Positions 11,577 through 23,586 of a stretch of 64,000 bases of DNA are shown here, one piece after another. Origin of the DNA: Dirofilaria immitis (lineage: Eukaryota; Nematoda; Chromadorea; Rhabditida; Onchocercidae); NCBI GenBank assembly GCA_024305405.1, contig JAKNDB010000068.1:3720501-3784500 (forward strand), read 5' to 3'. Each line of letters starts with the position of its first letter. The first letter of the stretch is position 1. A program made the position numbers and the translations under genes. The notes beneath the pieces are model-generated. The model searched no databases, was not told where the DNA came from, and saw only the letters and a list, made by a program, of their open reading frames with translations.

Positions 11577-14500
11577 ATGTGTGATATAAATGATAAAAGA
11601 AAATCACGACGGAAACAATGTGCTCCATCTCGTCATTCTAATATTGGAACAGCTACAGTAATTTCTATTCTGGATGATGACAGTAATGCAACTAATGATA
11701 ATACAACGATCAGTAATGGTGTTACAGTAATGAAACAAGTGAGTAATTACTGCAGGAAATGAAATTGACAAAAATGAAAAAAGTAATTAAGTTTTTGATA
11801 TGGCTGATAATAATCTGTTTTATTTTTATATTCTTGTTCATTTTTCCTTCCCTTCTAATCTATCAAATTTTACTACGACAATTTGTGCAAAGTATTCCAT
11901 TCCTATCATTATCCATTCTTTGTGAACTAAATTTTGCGAAAATCAAATTACACAAAGAGAAAATGGTTATATGAAGAAATCAGTGACATGCGACAAACCA
12001 CAATCTCACGATACTTTGAACAAATATCTTGAAGGTCATTAAATGATGGGTAATGCTCTCTCTCTCCTTTCTTCTCTCTCTCCCTTTCTCTCTCTTTCTC
12101 TTTTTCAGAAATCGTGGGATATTTGTCATTTTCAATTTTGTCGAATTCTATTTTATGAGGCGGAATGATTACTTATTGAACAATAGTTAAGACTTCTATT
12201 CGAATTTCTATGATTGAAAAAACCGATCGAATTTAATTCAACAATAATTCTGCAATCAATAAAATATGATTTCGAGTGAAATTATCAGTAGCATAACATT
12301 TTTCTTAATATTAATCTGATCATCTATATATCGTACATGTTCATAAATTAGCTAAAGTAAGAAGTTTCCAACTATTATTTAAATTTTACTGTTTTTAATT
12401 TCATATAGGATCGAAAAAATAATCGAGAAATTCAAGAAGAGATTGATTGCTCAGGTTTGCTTGAATGCGAGCAGTACTTGCTACAACAAGAAAATACGGA
12501 TCCAGTACAACGACTATCTCCCTCTACCGGTATCCTTTTCAATCATAATATTCAAAATATTTTTAAATTTCAAATTTTATAATTGCACCTTTCATTTTAA
12601 GATTGAAATTTCCTTCGGAATTTTCCTTTGAGTGCTTTTTTTCTCATTTTTGAATTTAAAAATTAGTGTAAATTTCAGCATCTTCAACATCATCCTTATC
12701 AACTTCCATTGATAGTAATAGTTTATCATTTGATGCTTATCGTCATAAAGAAATGCTTACCGATCAATGCATCAATCCGATGCATGCATTATATCTTCCT
12801 ATTGCTTTCCATAATCATTCCATTAACAGTGTTCAGGTAATAATTAAACATTTATTCATTTGAGGATTAAATAATTAATTAAAGTTAAATCGGAAATTAT
12901 GAATTCTTTCAAAAATTGTATTCGAAAAAATTTAATTAAATTTTATAATTCAGTTATTTTTAATTTTCCTTCTCTTTCTCTATTTCAATTCTTATCACAA
13001 CAGTTTTCTCGTATATATTTCATTTTTTTTTATTATTTTAGATATATCACAAAATCACTAATCTAAGATGATAAGTGATATTCAAAATTTTTGAATGAAA
13101 AAATTTGACATATTATATGCAGAAAAAAATACTTAAAAATGAGGTAAAATTAAATCAAAATGATTTTACAATTAAGGTTGTAAATAAATTTGGATTAAAT
13201 TCATGACGCATAACTGAGAGCAACTGTATATACATCATTTATAGTAAAATATATTATTATCATGAAGATTTATCAATTTTTGATAATTTAACAAAACAGA
13301 TAAATTCAAACAAATGATTTTATAATTTATGAAAAAGAAAATGCTTTGATAGATTCCTGTGATGTACATTTAAGTTGAATAAATTGTATCATTATTAGTT
13401 CAGATAATTACATCATTATTAATTCAGATAAATTCTGCTTCGATGAATTTTCTGCTTTAAATAGCTGCTAGTTAGATATCTAATAATAAGTTTCGTTAAA
13501 GAGAAATTGTGAAAATTACATGTATACCTTTTGATAATATGAAATAGACTTCAAATTAGGTATAGTATGTAAACTTTCTGAATAGAAGTATGAATTAATT
13601 AGCGGAATGAAATGACTAAAAATTGATTTTCATTAAAGCATAACATTTTAATGAGATTGCAAATAACATTAGCAAAATAGGAAAAGGAAAATAATTAATT
13701 GAAAGGAAAAAGAAAAATAAAAAAGAAGTTTATATATATGTGGAATAATTTAATTGAAATCTAAAATCGAAGATTCATTTTCATCTTAACATAACATACT
13801 TTATCATTTTAGAACTGAAATAATTCGAATTCTAAAATTGATCGTTAATTATAAATATAATACATAGATAAAAAATATAAATAATTTATATATGATACGA
13901 TATGTGAAAAATTATGATTGAAATTAGAATTTTCGCTTAAAATAAAAATTAAATTATTACTCTCAAAAATGATTAATTAATATAATTTTATAATGATAAA
14001 ATATGTTAATGTTAAAATGAAAAATATTATAATTTATAACTATTTCAAAATAAATCGCTTATATTTTTATCAATTTATTCAATACCGAAGATAAGAGCTT
14101 CAATTTGTTATAATGATGATATATGTTAAATTCTTTTCAATACATATATAGTTTAGGCAGATATTATATAAATAATAAAGAATTTAATTCAATTTAATTA
14201 TTATATGATAATTATATTATAAGCAATGGATTACCTGCAGATATTAATCCAAATTTCTATGTATTCTTTATTATTTATATGATATGTATATATTATTTAT
14301 TATTTATGCGATACATTAATCGGATTGATAAAGAATTTAATTTAATTATTATAGATATTGAATGTTTGCAAGAGATAATCTTGATCTCGATCAATAAGAG
14401 ATTTGATTTAATTTAACTTAATTTAATTATTATACGAAAATTATATTATAGGTATTGGGTTATCCGCAGGTGTTAATCCCGGTAGCTATACATCCACATG

Positions 14501-16885
14501 CGCAAAATATGCTTAAACCGTGTTTATTTATCGATGAATTTATGGCACGTAATATTACAGTTCCTAATCAGATTTGTTTGGGTGAGACACGATGTCTTCT
14601 AACTATTAATACAATACAACAAGCATATTCACAAAATGTTTGTAATATCCCGTCAACATCAACCGCTGTTTCGCATAAGAATAATCAAAAAGGTATTACG
14701 TGAATTACGTTACGTCAAAATTCCATCGTCTATTAAATTACTTATTAATTATTGCTAACTTTTTAAATATCACTATAAACAAAAATGAATATCTATTTTG
14801 ATTATTTCATATCCTTTTAAAAAGTATCACTAATTGATACAATCATTTTCCATCGGAATTTCGTCATTGATCAGCTCATATTGGTCAACCAGATTTAATT
14901 TGATATATTTTTTCTTTTCGATAGCAGATTATAAAATATGATCAACTACTTAATTGCTATAAACTTTAACTATTCTGATCTCAGATATTAGGAGTAAATA
15001 CCATTTATTTATAATAATCTGAGATCATTTCAGAATGACCTTACAATTATAAGATCAATTATGGAATGAGATGTCATCCTAAATCAGAAATAGTAGAATT
15101 ATTATATTGATTAGATATTATAATAATAGCTTTAAATCATTTTCAATGAAGTTAATTTTGCTGATTTCTTTTATTATTGCTGATCAACTGATAGTGCAAT
15201 AACAATTTGAAATCATTTTCAAATGATCTAACGATCATATTAATAAAATCAGTTATGAAATGACCGTTGCCGAGATGTTATCTTAAGCAAGAAATAGTAA
15301 AATCGTTTCATTGATTAGATATAATAACTTTAAAACATTTTCAGTAAAGTTATTTTGTCCATTTGTTTAGTGTTACTTATCAACTGATAATAAAATAACA
15401 GTTTGATAATATTAAGGAAAGAAATGGTATCGAATGATATAAAAAGAGACGAAAATTGTCAAATGATTTGAAACCATTAGATTTAACAGTACGAATTAAA
15501 CAAATTCGACAAAATGCTCATAGTAGTAGCAGTAATTGTGATAGTACTGAAGAAGATAACTCTACAAATGTATGTTTTACCGTTTCATTTTCTTTATCAA
15601 TTATCCGATATCATATACGGTAAAAAGTTAGAAGTTAGTCATTTTGCAAAGATTTATTGGATAAAATGTATCATCTGAAACTGATAAATGTCGATATTAT
15701 TTCGGAATGATTATAAGCAGAAATTGATATTGTTTAAAAACTGATAAGAAATATAAATTAAAAGATGAAAGTTATTTTGAAAAGATTACAGGATAAATTA
15801 ATATCTTCTGAAATGGATAAGAAATATCGATGTGATTGTGGTGTATCATTTAATAGTGAAATAACATTAAATGGACATAAAAAGTATTACTGTCATAATA
15901 ATGCCAATCAAATAGCGTCATTTCGAGAACCACAACAAAAAGTAAGCAATTTATTTTCAATCTCACTGAATTCATTCTCTCATAATTTATTTGCATTTTT
16001 CATTTTCTTTCGAACTTTTAAAAGATTATGAGAAGAAAGATAGGACGAAATAAATTGTTGACATTGTTTTTTTTTCTTCTGTCTTTATCCATCAAATTAT
16101 ATTTGATGAATATTTATCATTTCAGGTAGCATATCATTGTCAGCAATGTGATTTTCTACCTTTAAGCGCCAGTCAATTAGCTCAACATGTTCGGGTAAAT
16201 CATGCTACAATTCAGGCTTATGTTTGTCAAATTTGCGGTTATAAAGGTTATTCACAACGTGGCATTCGATCACATCTCAGGTAAGCTTACAATAGCACGA
16301 AAAGAGATATCAAAATTAACTGATATGGATTCGATTTAAAAAAAAAAATTAAAAATCAAAACGAAAAGCATATTGACGTATTTACTTCTACGTAAAAAAC
16401 GTCATTTTCTACATTCACTAAGGTTAATTAGCTTAAAGTTTAAATTAAGTTAAAATTATTTTTTCATTTAAAATTTAATAAAAAATATTTTATGATAATG
16501 CAAATTGATGATATTAAAAAAATTAGAATGGACAATTTAATAACAATAACAAATTAATTATTTCTTTATATTACCTTATGTGATTATTTATTTGATTCAG
16601 TAAGTTGATGGATGATAATAATTGGATTAAATTTTAAATTAATATAACTTTTAAACCTTTTTAATTTTTCAATTTGAAGCACATTGCTAATTCTAATGGA
16701 TTGATTTATTTATCATTCAATTGAAAAAAAAAAAAAGTTGATATTATCAGATCTAATTCGATCATTTCAGGACTCATACCGAATACGCAAATGAGAAACC
16801 AGAAAATTTAATCAATTCACATGTTCATTTTATAACTGCAGAAACAAAAACAACACAATGTAGTAGTTGTCATAAAAACAAATAA
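11577..16885 (+). CDS. FOG/ZFPM-like zinc-finger cofactor
   Basis: Probable transcriptional co-regulator. Eight exons: 11577-11738, 12409-12529, 12679-12836, 14452-14692, 15422-15569, 15792-15941, 16126-16280, 16771-16885; about 416 residues. Residues 10-17 read SRRKQCAP, the RRKQ..P motif that recruits NuRD in FOG, SALL and BCL11 proteins, here after a nine-residue extension. Exon 5 holds KPLDLTVRI, a PxDLS-type CtBP-binding motif like that of FOG. Exon 6 has CDCGVSFNSEITLNGHKKYYC, a CCHC finger with the HKKYYC end typical of FOG fingers, although its first Cys pair is C-x-C. Exons 7-8 give a C2H2 finger (CQQCDFLPLSASQLAQHVRVNH) and CQICGYKGYSQRGIRSHLRTH, close to the FOG GYKGNTLRGMRTH pattern as I recall it. 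The C-terminus ends CSSCHKNK. Exon 5 needs one extra A in the run 15452-15455. A SALL-type identity is less likely. Confidence 0.72.
14183..14258 (+). repeat. Decayed copy of exon-4 acceptor region
   Basis: This intronic segment resembles 14412-14488, which spans the polypyrimidine region, acceptor and first codons of exon 4 (for example GATTACCTGCAGATATTAATCC against GGTTATCCGCAGGTGTTAATCC, trimmed here). The acceptor dinucleotide context has changed from TATAG|GTATTGG to TATAAGCAATGG. Confidence 0.6.
15020..15408. repeat. Diverged tandem duplication, period about 190 bp
   Basis: Two adjacent intronic copies (about 15020-15206 and 15207-15408) share ordered blocks: GA.ATCATTTCA, AT.AATGA, GA.ATGT.AT, AGAAATAGTA, ATTGATTAGATAT, TTTCA.T.AAGTTA and ATCAACTGATA. 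Confidence 0.65.
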
Positions 16886-19017
16886 CTTTTTTTTTTATTT
16901 TTGTTGCCATTTGAATATCATCTAAATGTTATCATAAATATCATTTAAATGTTATCGGAATATCATTTGTAAAATAATGAACATTTCAAATTTTATAATT
17001 TTCATTTCAGTTTTTGAAAATAAAAATATTTTCTAATGAAAGCAAAAAATTTCAATTTTTAATCAAACAAATAAATCAAATGAATAAGTTTTAATTTGAA
17101 TTTATGCATCAATAAAAAATGAAAATTATTAATAATATTTTGCTAAAAACTTTCACTTTTTCTTTTCTTCACTTCTTCAGAATGCTAAGTTATTTGTATC
17201 GATCAATCATTTGATATAAATTGTTCTTATCAATGTTCGATCTTAATCCCAAAATCATCCCATTTTATATAAGTTTCGAAAAAAAGAAAAAGAAAACTCC
17301 CGAAATCATTCCTTTGTGTCATTTCCTAACTTTTTTTTTTGACGATTTCAAAATTGCAATTTCAAAGGGAACGATATAAATTAGCTTAGCCTATTTAAAA
17401 TGTATTACTTTGGAACATTTATTTACAATATTCTAGATTTAAATTTATTATCAAAAAGTCTTATCTGATAATAATTTTATCAATCGTCTCCATCAAGCAT
17501 TAATGCATGCAATCCAATCCAATGTTTGCATGAATTTTGAATAAGTATAAAAGATTTTACTGAAATAATTTTAACTTAATAAACTTAAAAATTTATTATT
17601 CGACAAATGGGATATAATTCTACATTAGAAAAAAATTAATTAAAAATTTTTGATTTATGACAGCAAGAAATTGCTAATATTTCAATTACATTTCAATGCA
17701 TCAATAACTGTTATACTGGAATAATTAAGTAATTAAGTTCAAATATTCTATTCTTGGACTGATGATTTAAAAGAAAAAAAACGGAAATTTCAATAAATCA
17801 CTTCCATTTTTTTTAAAACACATGAAATGAAATAAATAACTGATTTTGGATATTGAATTGGACAATAAAATTAAATATTCTTCGTTTAAATTTTTGTGAA
17901 TTGTGGATTCTGATGCTGTAAATTATGAAAAATTCCGATACATTAAAATATGGATTCTGGCAAATATATTATTCAATATTATTAAACTATAAGTATTGAT
18001 TTAATCTATTCATTAGTTTATTTGATTCTTTATCAAATACAGAAGAATTAGTAATAATTTTTATTATCAAAATTAAGAAAATTGCATGGATTAAAAGATT
18101 TGAAATTGTGATATTTAAAAGAAGCGATTGTAAAGGTTGAAGTTTAAATATTTGAAAAAGTAAATTGTGAAAAGATTTTTGATATATAAATATAATATTG
18201 ATTTATGATGATAATAATAATAATACATATTATCAATAAAAATTAATCTCTAATACGATTAAACAATATTACTATTAAAACAATGATTCATAATTTCTCA
18301 ATTTTTATCCTCATTTTTGTTTGATTACAAAGAATATGCTATTCTGTTTAATTGATAATGCTAGAACTTTTAAGATAAACAAATTATTTATTTATTTCAT
18401 ATAAAAACATTTGTATATAAGAAAGAAAAATTTTTAATACTTAAATTAAATATTTAAAGTAGTTGAAAAAATAAAAATTGAATCAGGAAGTTTGAATATT
18501 TAAATTAAATATTCAATACTTGAATATTTACATTAAATATTCAATGTATTAAAAATAATAATTGAATTTGGAAAATTGAAATAAACTTCGAAATCTAAAA
18601 TTGGATTCTTGAATTCTCTTTTTTTTTCTGTTGTTGATTATCATCAATTTCTGAATAAAATGTATTATTATATTTTCATCAAAAAATAAGCCAAGCGTTG
18701 GAAATTTTATTTAAAAAAATATTATGGTCCTATTTTTTTCACATATAAAAAATCTGTTATTATTTGATAATTTAAAAGCAATTAAATCGTATATTTTAAT
18801 GAAAATATAAAAATGCTATTTTGTTAAATTAATAAATTTAATTGCAACTTAAAGCTTATTTTATGAGTATCTTAAACAAAAAAAAAAAAATTATCTTAGG
18901 CTTAATTTTTAGAGAAAACACAATGATATTATTTATTTCCTTTTGGTATTTAGTTAAACTGAAAAATTAAAGAAAAAAAATCATATATTATCATTTCTTG
19001 TATTCATTTTATCAACG
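16886..19017. other. Intergenic, very AT-rich
   Basis: About 2.1 kb between the 3' ends of the convergent zinc-finger and secreted-protein genes. Low-complexity AT sequence with short ATATTTAAATTAAATATTCAA-type palindromic runs near 18480-18560. No exon seen. Confidence 0.5.
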
Positions 19018-19946
19018 TTAACGATATATTTCAGTGAAATATGGAGAGATATGATTCATTGTTTGATCACGAGATGTGATACATTGCAGTTCTTTAACTT
19101 CATTTCGATTACCGATTGTTGATGATACTGTTGCTTCCCATCTACCGTTAAGGTTACATGCTATTATCACTTGATTCGATACGACAGGATTGCTTAACGG
19201 AAAATAACGTAACGTAACGATATAAATTATTGATTAATTTGCGGAGCAATAGTGACATATGAAAAAATTTATTAGACAATCTGATGACTAATTATCATTA
19301 TTAAGCTTATTCATAATTCTATGAATTGATTACCTGTTTGTTAAATGATTAGATAATGTTGTTAATAAATGTTGAAGGAATGAAATAAAATTTACGTATC
19401 ATTATCATCAGGATCAATTGACTGACCACGAGCAACAATAAAACTTGCTTCAATATGATATGCAAATTTTGGAAAACAATTTAAAATCTTAACAAGAATT
19501 TCGATTTCAATATACCGCATTTTCTTCCATAAATTAATAAATTTTTATCACAATTATTCAATTCTTCAGGTGATGGTTCACATTTCCAACATTCTAGAAA
19601 AGTTAATCATTCTAAACAAATCAATTAGTGAATAAAATAGATTTTTAATTATCGTATTTCAATCATCTCATCATGATTACAGGTAATTAATAAATATCAT
19701 TTCTACCTGTTCTACTTTTTCAAGCTATGCTATCTTCCCTTATCTTTTCCTTCACGTTCCTTCAGTCTGTTTTCTCATTGATGATTTAACACACACAACA
19801 TACATATACATACAAGCATACATACATATATACGTACACATGCAGACATACACACACTATAATTTCAAATATATATATTACTAATTTGAAGACTATTTCC
19901 GGTAATGATTGTGACATTTAACTCACACCATACACATACGTATACA

Positions 19947-19984
<38 letters not shown>

Positions 19985-20181
19985 TCAAATATATTTATTA
20001 CTAAATTGGAAATTATTTTCCGGAAATGAATAATTGTTTGATGGGAAAAATAAAATTACATGTAAAAACATACTGTGGCTGATGTCCTTCTCGAGCGGTC
20101 GCATCCAACCGTCGCTAATTAAATAGTTATCACTTACTAAAAAAATATCATCAGATAGAGATGAATCAATAGAGTAATCAT
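19018..20181 (-). CDS. Small secreted cysteine-containing nematode protein
   Basis: Three exons: 20181-20074, 19593-19396 and 19192-19018, about 160 residues. Phases fit (1, 2, end) if one T is added in the run at 20139-20145 and one base in the run at 19542-19546. The first exon starts MITLLIHLYLMIFF, a hydrophobic signal peptide, then SDNYLISDGWMRPLEKDISH. The second has CWKCEPSPEELNNCDK and ILNCFPKFAYHIEASFIVAR. The third has NQVIIACNLNGRWEATVSS and ELQCI before a TAA. The mature part has seven or so cysteines and no membrane segment, so it is probably secreted or surface-exposed. The last part (VIIACNLNGRWEATV..CI) resembles the ends of small nematode Cys domains such as C6, but I cannot place it in a family. 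Confidence 0.65.
19795..19980. repeat. (CATA)n/(CA)n microsatellites in intron 1
   Basis: Two CA/CATA-rich runs (about 19795-19858 and 19925-19978) inside the first intron of the secreted-protein gene. Each is followed by a similar block, AATTTCAAATATAT.TATTACTAA.TT, suggesting duplication of a unit that includes the microsatellite. Confidence 0.8.
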
Positions 20182-23100
20182 GTTGAATATCGCAGCATAA
20201 ATTAATCAGTTATAAAAATTTGTATATATATACATATATATTGATGGGCCTAAATCTTTTGAATAATATCAATGACCTTTAACCCTTTTGCGAAATCCTC
20301 TATTATCACTGCCGATATTACATCTCATAGATAGAAAAAGAAACAAATCCTATGCTATTTTTTCAACATACTGCTTTCTTTTCCATCAATCATTTATTAA
20401 ATGTATGTTGAAAAAGTATTTATCAGATTGATTATCATTTACAAAATGAATACTTAATAAATCCTTTAAATAATTTCGTTAACCTTTAATTTTTACTCTT
20501 CACGAAATCATCTAATATATGATAAGGGGATATTTATCTCTCATTTCGAATATCACTGAATGATAGTGATCTAAGCTTAAATTTATCTAAGCATGTCAAT
20601 AGTTTTAAGGTGATAAATAATTAAAGAGTCATATTCTTGCATAAAATGTCTATTATCAGATACTACCAAAAAATATAGCATTAATTATCTGATATTATCG
20701 GAAATATAATAAAATGTATATTTTACTTATCATGACAATATTCGAATACTACAAGTTAAATTGAAATGAAGTTGAAATGCAAGAAAATCTTAAAATAAAT
20801 AACTAATTCTTCTCGACAAATCGAGTTTTTGCATAAGAAAATTTAAGAAAAAAGAAATTAAAATAAGTTTATTAATTATTTTTTATTTAAAATTTTACTC
20901 TATTAATTCCTTCAATTCAATTTAAATTTTTAATTGAATTTATTTAAATTTAATATTTTTTAAAATCTAAATCGACATGATTGAAAATTCAATTCATTTT
21001 AATTTGAATTGAATAAACTGGAATTCAATTCAATTTAACCTAGCACAATTTCATCGAATTTAATTCGTTCTAATTCAGTCCGATTTATTTTAAGTCAATC
21101 TAACTCATCCCAACTTGATTTCTTGTAATTCAATTCAATTCGAATTCAATACAATTCAATTCAATCTCAATCAGACTCTGTCACCGTTTCAATCCATTCC
21201 ATATAATGAACTAGCTACACATCTATTTCGTTACTCGGTGCTTCTATACCTATAAGGTGTGAGATACTGGTCGAGCTGGTGAAAATATTTATTAGGATTG
21301 TAATGGGAAGAATTGCTAAAATCAATAACCACAAGTTTGCCTTACATAATAATGTTCTACTTATGTGTAAGATCAATTTGTACTCCGAGAGGACTTATCA
21401 CCCATCACCAGCCTATATCATAATTACCATTAGCATCATCAGGTGAAATTAAGAAAAAAAAACGAACAAGTTTCGAAGTTCTTCTCTTGATCAGAGATAT
21501 TGATGCGTTTCTACCTTATGAGCACTCGTGCAGTTCTAACATTCAATAAATTTTATCGTTGGAATTGTTGTCGAAGTTCGTGACATTCGAAAACTTCATC
21601 GAGGATTTAGTCGATTTTTTTCCTATCTGAAAGGCGTATTAAGTAAGAAATGAAGACTTACAAATTTCAGGTTTATTTTATTAGGTTTAGAGTCAGTGTA
21701 TGGTACTCTATTTATTACTGAATCATTATTTCTACAAAATCCGAATACGTTGTTAATTTCAAAGTGAATATAAAATTTTGTGCTGTATAGTGAAACTTTT
21801 CATTTTATCTTTTTAGCTTTTGCTTATATTAGAGTAAATGAATGGTTCGATTTATACAAAGCCTAATTTGCTAACAGAGTTATTGATTTTTTAATTTAAT
21901 TTTTAATGAATCTTTTGACGATTGTTTTTCATATTGGCATAAACTAATAATTTCATTTAACTGTACGTTTACATATACGTCCTATAATCATAATTTTTAT
22001 GTTATATTTAGAGAGAAATTTTTAATCAAAAATATTTGCATATTTTTTCTAATTCATATATATATATATATATATATATATTGATCTTTTGATTGATGCT
22101 ATTTCTCATTTGATCGGTATATTGTCAGTTCAGGTGGAAATCTTCTAATTGCATTAGTCTTGATTTATCAGTTGTTTAATTGTTGATTGCATCAGTAACT
22201 TTATCAATTTTCCATCCTAATTAGGTTAGTATATAGTTTATAATTGCTTCCTTTCCACTATTTTCGTATGTGCTTTCTTAACTGAACTTTGAATTGTTTC
22301 GAGAGTATTAGTTATAATAATCGAATTATCCTCAACGTATTGCAAAATAAAGGATCTTCATTGGACATCGAATAGAAACTACTATAAAATTTGACGCATT
22401 CTTTGAGAGATCATGTTATAAAATTTTGTCGAACAGGTCAGGGATCGATTTTTGAGAAATAAATCAATTATGCGCTTGGTACTTGGTAATATAGGGGATG
22501 TAAGAGAATTGCGTGAGATACATTCAATAAGTTGCTTATTTTTGAAGAATTAGTTAAACTCTTTTGATTTATTCAAGGTTTAATGCTAAAGACAAAAATT
22601 ATTTTATGTACGTGTGACATTTTAAACGATGAGTTATGAATTCAATCCAATGTAAAGTTACGATTTTCATCCGTCGAGTAGTGGTATTTTCGGACGATTG
22701 ATTGAGATCGATTCAGGATCCTGCTAGTTCATTGTTTCAGAAAGATAGTTTTTCAAGTTTCATTGCTCGAGGCTTCTTACGGTGAAGACTTTATATCAGT
22801 TAAGAATTTCATGTCTTTAATATAAATGTTATATAAAGGCATGTAGATGTGTTTGCAGATGAGTTTATGATATGCCTACGATTAAAGGCTCATTTTAACG
22901 ATCGAAGTTTGGTATGCTATATTTCTAGATCGTTGAAGTTCTCCTCGAACATTGTGCTGAAATCAAGGGTTTTTTCTACTTTTTAATGCAACTGGTTTAT
23001 GGCCACGCGAATTCTCTACAACTTATGCAAACTCTTATACGGTCACGTATGGCTTTGGACTTACGTTAAATCGTTTGCGCTCACGCATAGCTCTCTTCAC

Positions 23101-23586
23101 TTACGTTGCATGCATCTACATCCGAAAGGTATCTTCCGTACACATATGTAACTTATTATATCCAGCTTTAGTGATCATATACTCAGTAAGTCTGTCAGCG
23201 ATGTATAATTAGAAAAACTTATCTCTTCGTTTTCATTGAGACATATAAAACGTATGAATTTCTGAATCATAAAACGTATGAATTTCTGAATCTATTTTCA
23301 TATTTTAAACTTTTGGCAGATTAATCTAATCTATTCTTTAATTATCTTTATTTATAACTAATATGTCTGATTTCGTAAATATAAGAACAAAATAAGATTT
23401 AAGCATTAGTTTAATGAAAGATGATTTTTTGCCGTTGCATTACCATCCATTGTTTTCGAATATTTAAACATCATATCTTTTGTTGTTATGCACGAAATAG
23501 AAAGTTTTTATCATCTTTTTTTGTGTAGTTTAATTTGAAGTTTGATTTCAGGATTTTATTTGTAATCTTCAAGAAACGCCATAACA
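20182..23586. other. Gene-poor stretch, possible retroelement debris
   Basis: About 3.4 kb without an assembled gene. Degenerate AATTC-rich repeats lie at about 20880-21180 and an (AT)n run at 22056-22082. From about 21180 to 23150 the sequence is less AT-rich and has scattered open stretches, for example 22430-22549 on the plus strand (VEQVRDRFLRNKSIMRLVLG and onward). This could be a decayed retroelement, but I recognise no reverse transcriptase or integrase motif. Confidence 0.35.
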
